Shown one piece after another: positions 58,865 to 64,000 of a stretch of 64,000 bases of DNA; position 1 is the first letter of the stretch; every line of letters starts with the position of its first letter. This DNA is from Geosiphon pyriformis. Lineage: Eukaryota; Glomeromycota; Glomeromycetes; Archaeosporales; Geosiphonaceae. A program made the translations under genes and the position numbers. The stretch spans positions 186,001-250,000 of the forward strand of contig JAAOMT010000694.1 of the NCBI GenBank assembly GCA_016748015.1, read 5' to 3'. The notes beneath the pieces are model-generated. The model made no database searches, was not told where the DNA came from, and saw only the letters and a program-made list of their open reading frames with translations.

Positions 58865-58868
58865 GTAT

Positions 58869-59342
58869 TAAAGATTATTAAATATAAATTATTAAAAAAT
58901 ACAATTAATATTTAATATTAAGTTCTAAGAACATTAATATAAGACATAAAATTATATTAATGTGTTATTTTTTGTTAACAATATAAACTATTTTTTTATC
59001 TTTTAATTTTTTTGTTACTTTTTGAAAACAATAACAATTAAGATATTTATAAAACTAATCTTACATATTAAATTCATACTAATTTAATTTGTTTTTTGAA
59101 GTTGAATTTCTTTTTAATTAATTTTATCTTGTTTTACCTTGTTATTTGTTAGCTTGTTATTTTGATTTGTAATATAAAAGTAGTATTTCTATAAAGTTGT
59201 CAAAATTTATTTGTTTTCTATTGTATAAATAAATACTACAATAATCAGAAAAATACTTTAAAGTATACAACAAAAATAATTTAAAATTTATTAAACTCAA
59301 TTTTTTGTTTTTTTGTTTAATTTGCTTTTTTGTTTAATTTGC
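58869..59342 (+). pseudogene. A2 5' LTR (second half) and start of gag
   Basis: LTR sequence resumes after A1 and ends at 59174 (...TTGATTTGTAATA). A decayed PBS region and the gag start (codon position 59225-59227 now ATA) follow, readable to ATTAAACTCAATTTTTTG. The stretch GTTTAATTTGCTTTTTT is repeated twice (59315-59331, 59332-59348) at the LINE junction. Confidence 0.75.
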
Positions 59343-60044
59343 TTTTTTTTTTTTATGTTTTACAAGTGAGGTTCAAACACTATCTAGAACTATACATCAA
59401 AGAAATGATTTAAACTAAGTATAAATTATGCACTTTCTACATACAATCAGCCATTCAGACTAATCAGAACAATACTATATAACTATATGAACTGAAACAG
59501 AATTACCAATTCCTGAAAAAAATAAACAAGGCCTATGAAAGCCAAAATAGACACCAAATGCTTTAGCAATACCAAGCAACCTGATCATGCTGGCTAATAA
59601 TCCCGAAGCCAAACCAGAAACTGAAACAAAAACCAATTTATCTAGTGGAATCAGGCTATTTTTCTCCATGTAAGCATAATGTTTAGCATGAACCAACCAG
59701 ACTTTGTTTCTAAAAGCAAGACAAAGAAAATGCACAAACTCAACAATCTTCAAACTAACAACTTTGGGATCATGAAAAACAAAAACAGCCTTCTGAAGCC
59801 AATCATCAAAAACAAAACCCTTAAAAAGAGCCATAAAGACAAAAGAATTAGAAATACTGGATAATAACAGCTATAAGACATATAATAAAGAATAAGAAAG
59901 GCCAGAAAAATTCTTCCAAGAGGCTACAAAAGTACCCAAAATCTGATGACAAGTAGAGTTATTAATGTTACAAGAAAAAACATAATCTGACACTTCTATA
60001 ACACCACAATATAAGCACAACACACTAGAGTAATGTCAGGTATA
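59343..60044 (-). mobile_element. 5'-truncated LINE copy with poly(A) tail
   Basis: The 3' end of a LINE of the type at 1-5860. On minus, ORF2 ends with a zinc-type box LCLYCGVIEVSDYVFSC (near 59960-60010), then an open 119-codon stretch (59475-59834: GFVFDDWLQKAVFVFHDPKV, LAFRNKVWLVHAKH, MIRLLGIAKAFGVYFGFHRPCLFFSG). The 3' UTR follows, and then 12 A (T run at 59343-59354 on plus). Truncation at the 5' end and a poly(A) tail are typical of target-primed reverse transcription. Confidence 0.8.
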
Positions 60045-62058
60045 AAGTTAAACAAATACTTAGTTAAAATTTATATTGCTTATATTATACACTTTTTTAA
60101 CCAAGCTTATTTTGAAAATTTTTTTTAAAAAAAACTGCAATATTAGCCAGCTCTTATATTCTGTAATTTTTAAATAATCAACACTTAATTTCAAATATTT
60201 AAATTACCAAATTTATATTTAAATAGCTTAATATTAATTAGTTAAAGATCATTTTAAAACAAAAAAAAAGTTACTAAATTGCTTCTGTTTTTAATTTTTT
60301 TTTAAATAAATCAGATTTTTTTTACAAAAACAGCTATTTTTAAATAAAAAATTAATAATCTAATACAAATAAATATTTTGGCAATTTTTTAAGACATACA
60401 AACAAAAAAACAATATTTACTATTTTTATTTAAAGACAATACACAAAATTTAATTAAATAGTTGAATAACTTTGAAAAAACAACAATAATTAACCAATAT
60501 AATAATAATTACAAGTTTTAAATTATTGGTGGCTATCTTTAAAAGTCTTCTACTATTTGGTTTTTTCAAAAAACTATTACTTATATTCCTTAAAAAATAA
60601 AAAAATAGACTTTTAAAAATGCTAAAGAAAATAATATTTTTTTTACTACTTAATTTAAATAAAAATTTAAAATTCTTATTTTAATTTTTAAATAATATAT
60701 AAAACTAAAAAAAAAACTCAAAATTTTGATAAAACTATAATTAAATATGTTAAAATTATAAAAAAATTAATTAAATAAATAAATACTAAAAAAAATTAAA
60801 CTAAAAAACAAAAAATTCACTTTTTTACAAAAAAATTAAGAACTAATTTGTCATATATTTTTTGGTTTTTTTGGTTTTATAAGACAATTTTACAATAGAT
60901 ATAATTATTAAACTTGTCCAAAAAATTAAAAATAATTAAAAAATACATCTGAAATCTATACTTTTAGTTTTTGTTTTTGTTTTTATTTTAGTTTTAGCTT
61001 TTTAAATGACTGTTATTTTTTTTACTGTTCAAATTTAAAATTCAAACAAATAATTTATAAACAAATTTACAACTAATTTTGTTTAACTACTAAAATTTTT
61101 AGCACAAACAGTAAAAAAAATTAACAGTTTTAAAAATCTAAATTTAAATCCTAATTTAATTAGTTTTAACAATCATCTTATAATCAAAGACAATGAAATT
61201 ATAACTCTTTTGTGTGCTATTATTATAAATTAACTAGACATTTTTCAAGAATTGCAACAATTTTTTTGTTTTTTCTAACTTTTAAAAATAACAACAATTA
61301 GAACAATAAAACAAATAATAACAATAACTCTAATTAAAAATTTAAACTTACTAATCTGAATTTTTTTAAAGATTTTCTAATTAAAGCCATTACTTATTAG
61401 TTTTTAAACTAATAAGTATACTTTTAAAGAGTAAAATATAAGCCAACTAAAAAAACTCTTTATTCTTTTAATCTAATTAATAATCTTTTTATTTTCACAA
61501 AATAAAGAAAAAAACCAAAATTAAATTCGCTTTAAATTTCAATAAAATATTAATATCTACTAGTAACAATAATAAATTCTCAAAAACCAAAGTTTTTAAA
61601 AATTTTTCAAAATTAAAATTTTCAAAAATTATACAAAAATTTGGATCTTATTTTATTGTAAAAAATTTTATAGAAACTCCAATATATATTAACTTTGACC
61701 AATTAATAATCTATCTATAGTTTAGAAAAAATTTTTGCAAATTCTTGATTTTAAAAAAAACTCCCAAAAACCAACAAGTATTTTTATCAAACAGAATTTA
61801 CTAATAATAACAATATTACTTTCTTAATTTATAAAACACAAGTAACTGATTATTTTATTGACTTGATCTTAAACAGTAAATTATCTGTTAGTATTATTGT
61901 TAAATATTTTTTGAAAACCATTAATGAATTTTTAATTTGGTTTATAACCAATATATTAATAATAAAAAAAGTATTAACATAACCAAAGCTATTTTTGTCT
62001 AAATTAATTATGTTTACATTAAAATTAACATAAAAGTTTTTGAAGCAAAAAAATATAC
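60045..62058 (+). pseudogene. A2 gag and protease, decayed
   Basis: Plus-strand continuation, colinear with A1: AACCAAGCTTATTTTGAAAA near 60100 corresponds to the DQAYFEND codons of A1 gag. The knuckle is near 61205-61250. TTTAAAC is kept at 61403-61409, and the protease reads FIDLILNSKLSVSI with Asn codon at 61872-61874. Stops are very frequent. Confidence 0.8.
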
Positions 62059-62878
62059 TATTATGGTTAAAAACCATAGTTTTTATTAGTTATTACATAT
62101 ATTAACTATTAATATTACATAATTAATCACCTTATTTTTAGATAGTAATCAAAAACCTAATCATTAACTTAATTATTAATCTGATTATTCATCTGACTAT
62201 TGACTTAATTATTGACTATTTTCAATAGTTATATAAGTGATAAGTCTCTTAGCTATAAAAAAACATGATCAAAATAACGAAATAAAACCTACTATTAATT
62301 GGTAATATTTATAAAAAATTTTTAAGACTTTTTCTTATATTGCTTATTTTTTTTTCTTACTTTTAGGTATTTAAACATCTTGAATAAAAAATTACTTATT
62401 AGTATTCATATATTTTATTTTTTTCCCTTCTTAATTTGTATTATTAAAATTAGCCTTAAAAGCAATTGCTTACTCTTGTACTTTTTTGAATAAAAAAATG
62501 ATTGAAAAGCACAATAATACCTGTTATTAATTTTAAAAATCACCAAGTTAAAACATAAAATAATAACAGTAATATTATTTTATTAACAATCACAGACTAT
62601 TTTTTTATTATTAAATTTTCAAAAAAGATTCACAACTATAATTATTATAAGACTAATTATGTATATTAAATCTTTACTTATTTAATTCACTTTCTTATTG
62701 TAATTTTTTTTTGATTAATTTTATTATTCTACAATTTTGTTCTTCTTTACTATTTATTAGTTTATTATTCTAACTTATAACATAAAAGTAGTATTTTTTA
62801 TAAGATTATTAAAATACATTTTGTTTTTTATTGTATGGATAATTATTTATATTTGTCACAATAATCAGAAGAATACTT
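62059..62878 (+). mobile_element. A3: LTR and first codons of a third plus-strand family-A copy
   Basis: LTR 62059-62782 (TATTATGGTTAAAA to ACTTATAACA) with 12-bp units around 62145-62215, then the PBS region and a gag start ATG at 62835-62837 (MDNYLYLSQ). The copy breaks off at about 62878, where minus-strand family-B gag begins. Confidence 0.75.
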
Positions 62879-64000
62879 TCAATTTTCTGATTAATGACTT
62901 TACCAAATTGCTTCAATTTGGTATCCAATTCAGATGATTTATTCATTACTAGGTTGATGGCTTGAACATAATTGGCTTCAAGTTTGGCCAATTTAAAATT
63001 CCTGGTATGTATGACTGTATTCTAAAAAGTATTTGGGTGCATTAGACATACTTGTTGTAAAAAGCTACTATGTAATTCACAAATAAATTGGTTCAAAATC
63101 TGTGCTGTTGTAAAATAATTGGCTTGAATTGTCTGAATTTGGCATAAATTCTTGTGTAAGTGTTTTAAGTAAGTAGTAACTGCTTCAGTATTACCTTGTT
63201 TAATTGTAATAAAACTAGTTAATAACTAATTGATGTTGTTATAATTGCTGAAGTATTGTAAAAATGTGATTTTAAACACATTAAAAGTTTGTGGCTTGTT
63301 GATAAGATTCTAATATTATAAATTAATAGTATTTTGTAAGAAGTAGAAAATAGCTTGAAGGGCTCTGGCATCATTCCAGTTATTGGCTGTAATTGTTTTG
63401 GCTATGTTATTTAATCATACTTGGACATTGTTTTCTTTGCCAGTGAATTTTTTAAGTTTAATAATAAGTGCATATACTATTGGTATTAGTTGTTGTTGTT
63501 GTAATTATTATTAAAGTTGTTATTGAGGTTGTTGTTGTGGTAAAACAATTAGTACAATTAGTAAATCAATTACAATTATTGAAAATAGGTTTTGTTAAAT
63601 AATAGGAGTAGAGTTTGGATTTTTTGGGTTCTGTAGAATTTAAACAATTAGAGTTTGTATTTTTGGGTTATTTGGAATCGGATTTTAATTATTATTTCTC
63701 TAATAACTGTTTTCTTTTTTTCCCAATTTGTTATCTTTCCAATGACTAATAAATCCAAAATTTGGTTAAGATAATAGTGATTAAAATTCTGATAATATTG
63801 TTGGTTATAATTTAAATTTTTCAAAAAAATTGCCATAGATTTCTAATAATTTGGTTTTTTTTTGATTATTTTGGAATGGTATTCTGGTTAATAGTGTTTT
63901 TGTAGTTAATAATAATGCAAATTCTGATGGTATGTGTATAGTACTTCTTAGTATATAATAGTATGATAAGTAAATAGATAAAATGACTCTTGGTTTCTTT
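62879..64000 (-). pseudogene. B4: fragment of family-B gag, runs off the window
   Basis: On minus, the B gag blocks occur in order from the window end to 62879: a segment matching EYFEGFKLRSP, the Asn/Gln-rich middle, the capsid-like part and KLEANYVQAINLVMNKSSELDTKLKQF. It ends mid-gag with no LTR at the junction with A3. It is decayed by stops. Confidence 0.75.

Larger units (their letters stand above)
51177..58868 (-). mobile_element. A1: best-preserved family-A Ty3/gypsy element, TSD GTAT
   Basis: A 7,684-bp minus-strand element (51181-58864) flanked by GTAT at 51177-51180 and 58865-58868. It has a 5' LTR (58186-58864), PBS, intact gag, -1 frameshift site, protease, Cys-rich segment, RT, RNase H, integrase, tail, a short purine tract (51800-51810) and a 3' LTR (51181-51799). 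Pol is broken mainly by TGA codons at conserved Trp positions. LTR differences seen by eye are almost all transitions. It is the youngest family-A copy here, as it sits inside the A2 LTR. Confidence 0.95.
50807..62058 (+). mobile_element. A2: decayed plus-strand family-A element, interrupted three times
   Basis: Pieces: 5' LTR at 50807-51180 and 58869-59174 (split by A1), gag start 59175-59342, then gag to protease at about 60045-62058. It is broken by A1 (TSD GTAT), by a truncated LINE (59343-60044) and at 62059 by the LTR of A3. Reading frames parallel A1 but on plus. No pol beyond the protease and no 3' LTR are in the window. Confidence 0.8.

Overview
The window is nuclear DNA of a filamentous fungus. 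It is very AT-rich and packed with transposons, and I think it most likely comes from an arbuscular mycorrhizal fungus (Glomeromycotina, Gigaspora/Rhizophagus-like). This rests on three host genes with short GT-AG introns (48-122 bp) and on Ty3/gypsy and LINE families whose protein motifs I recognise as typical of that group. The species call is inference. There is a 20-N assembly gap at 1160-1179.

Layout. (1) 1-5860: a decayed LINE on the minus strand (RNA-binding ORF1, then APE endonuclease, RT and RNase H in ORF2), split by a solo LTR ('LTR-D', 779-1535). (2) 5843-6913: AT-rich, no gene seen. (3) 6914-43911: one nested stack. An old minus-strand Ty3/gypsy element of family A (A-old1) holds a 20.8 kb family-B composite (B1, 8966-29779), a second family-A element (A-old2, 30734-38512) and a minus-strand solo B LTR (39074-39865). 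B1 holds B2 (11549-22334), and B2 holds a solo LTR ('LTR-C', 15371-16352). Most insertions carry 4-bp target duplications. (4) 43912-45445: low-complexity DNA with two trinucleotide arrays and a scrap of family-A gag. (5) 45446-50637: a small host gene island with three complete genes: TFIIIC subunit 5 (minus), WRAP73/WDR8 (plus, 10 exons) and quinolinate phosphoribosyltransferase (minus, 7 exons). (6) 50807-64000: more family A. This includes the best-preserved copy, A1 (51181-58864, TSD GTAT), inserted into the 5' LTR of an older plus-strand copy (A2). A2 is also interrupted by a 5'-truncated LINE with a poly(A) tail and by the LTR of a third copy (A3). The window ends in a family-B gag fragment.

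How the parts work. Family A (about 7.7 kb) encodes gag, then protease-RT-RNase H-integrase in the -1 frame behind a canonical TTTAAAC slippery heptamer that is conserved in all four copies. Its pol ends in an unrecognised helical extension that runs into the 3' LTR. Family B (about 10 kb) encodes gag-protease, two Cys-rich clusters, a dUTPase and a beta-rich segment upstream of RT-RNase H-integrase. In B1 the knuckle and protease share one frame, so no frameshift is implied. Every LTR family has a short-period minisatellite in U3; in A, B1, B2 and C it lies just upstream of a TATA box. All copies look inactive: each of the five readable LTR-element RTs has YLDN instead of YLDD, and decay is almost entirely by transitions.

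Limits: the work was by eye, without alignment or database search. Domain edges in decayed copies are approximate to tens of bases. LTR ends and exon junctions were placed base by base.
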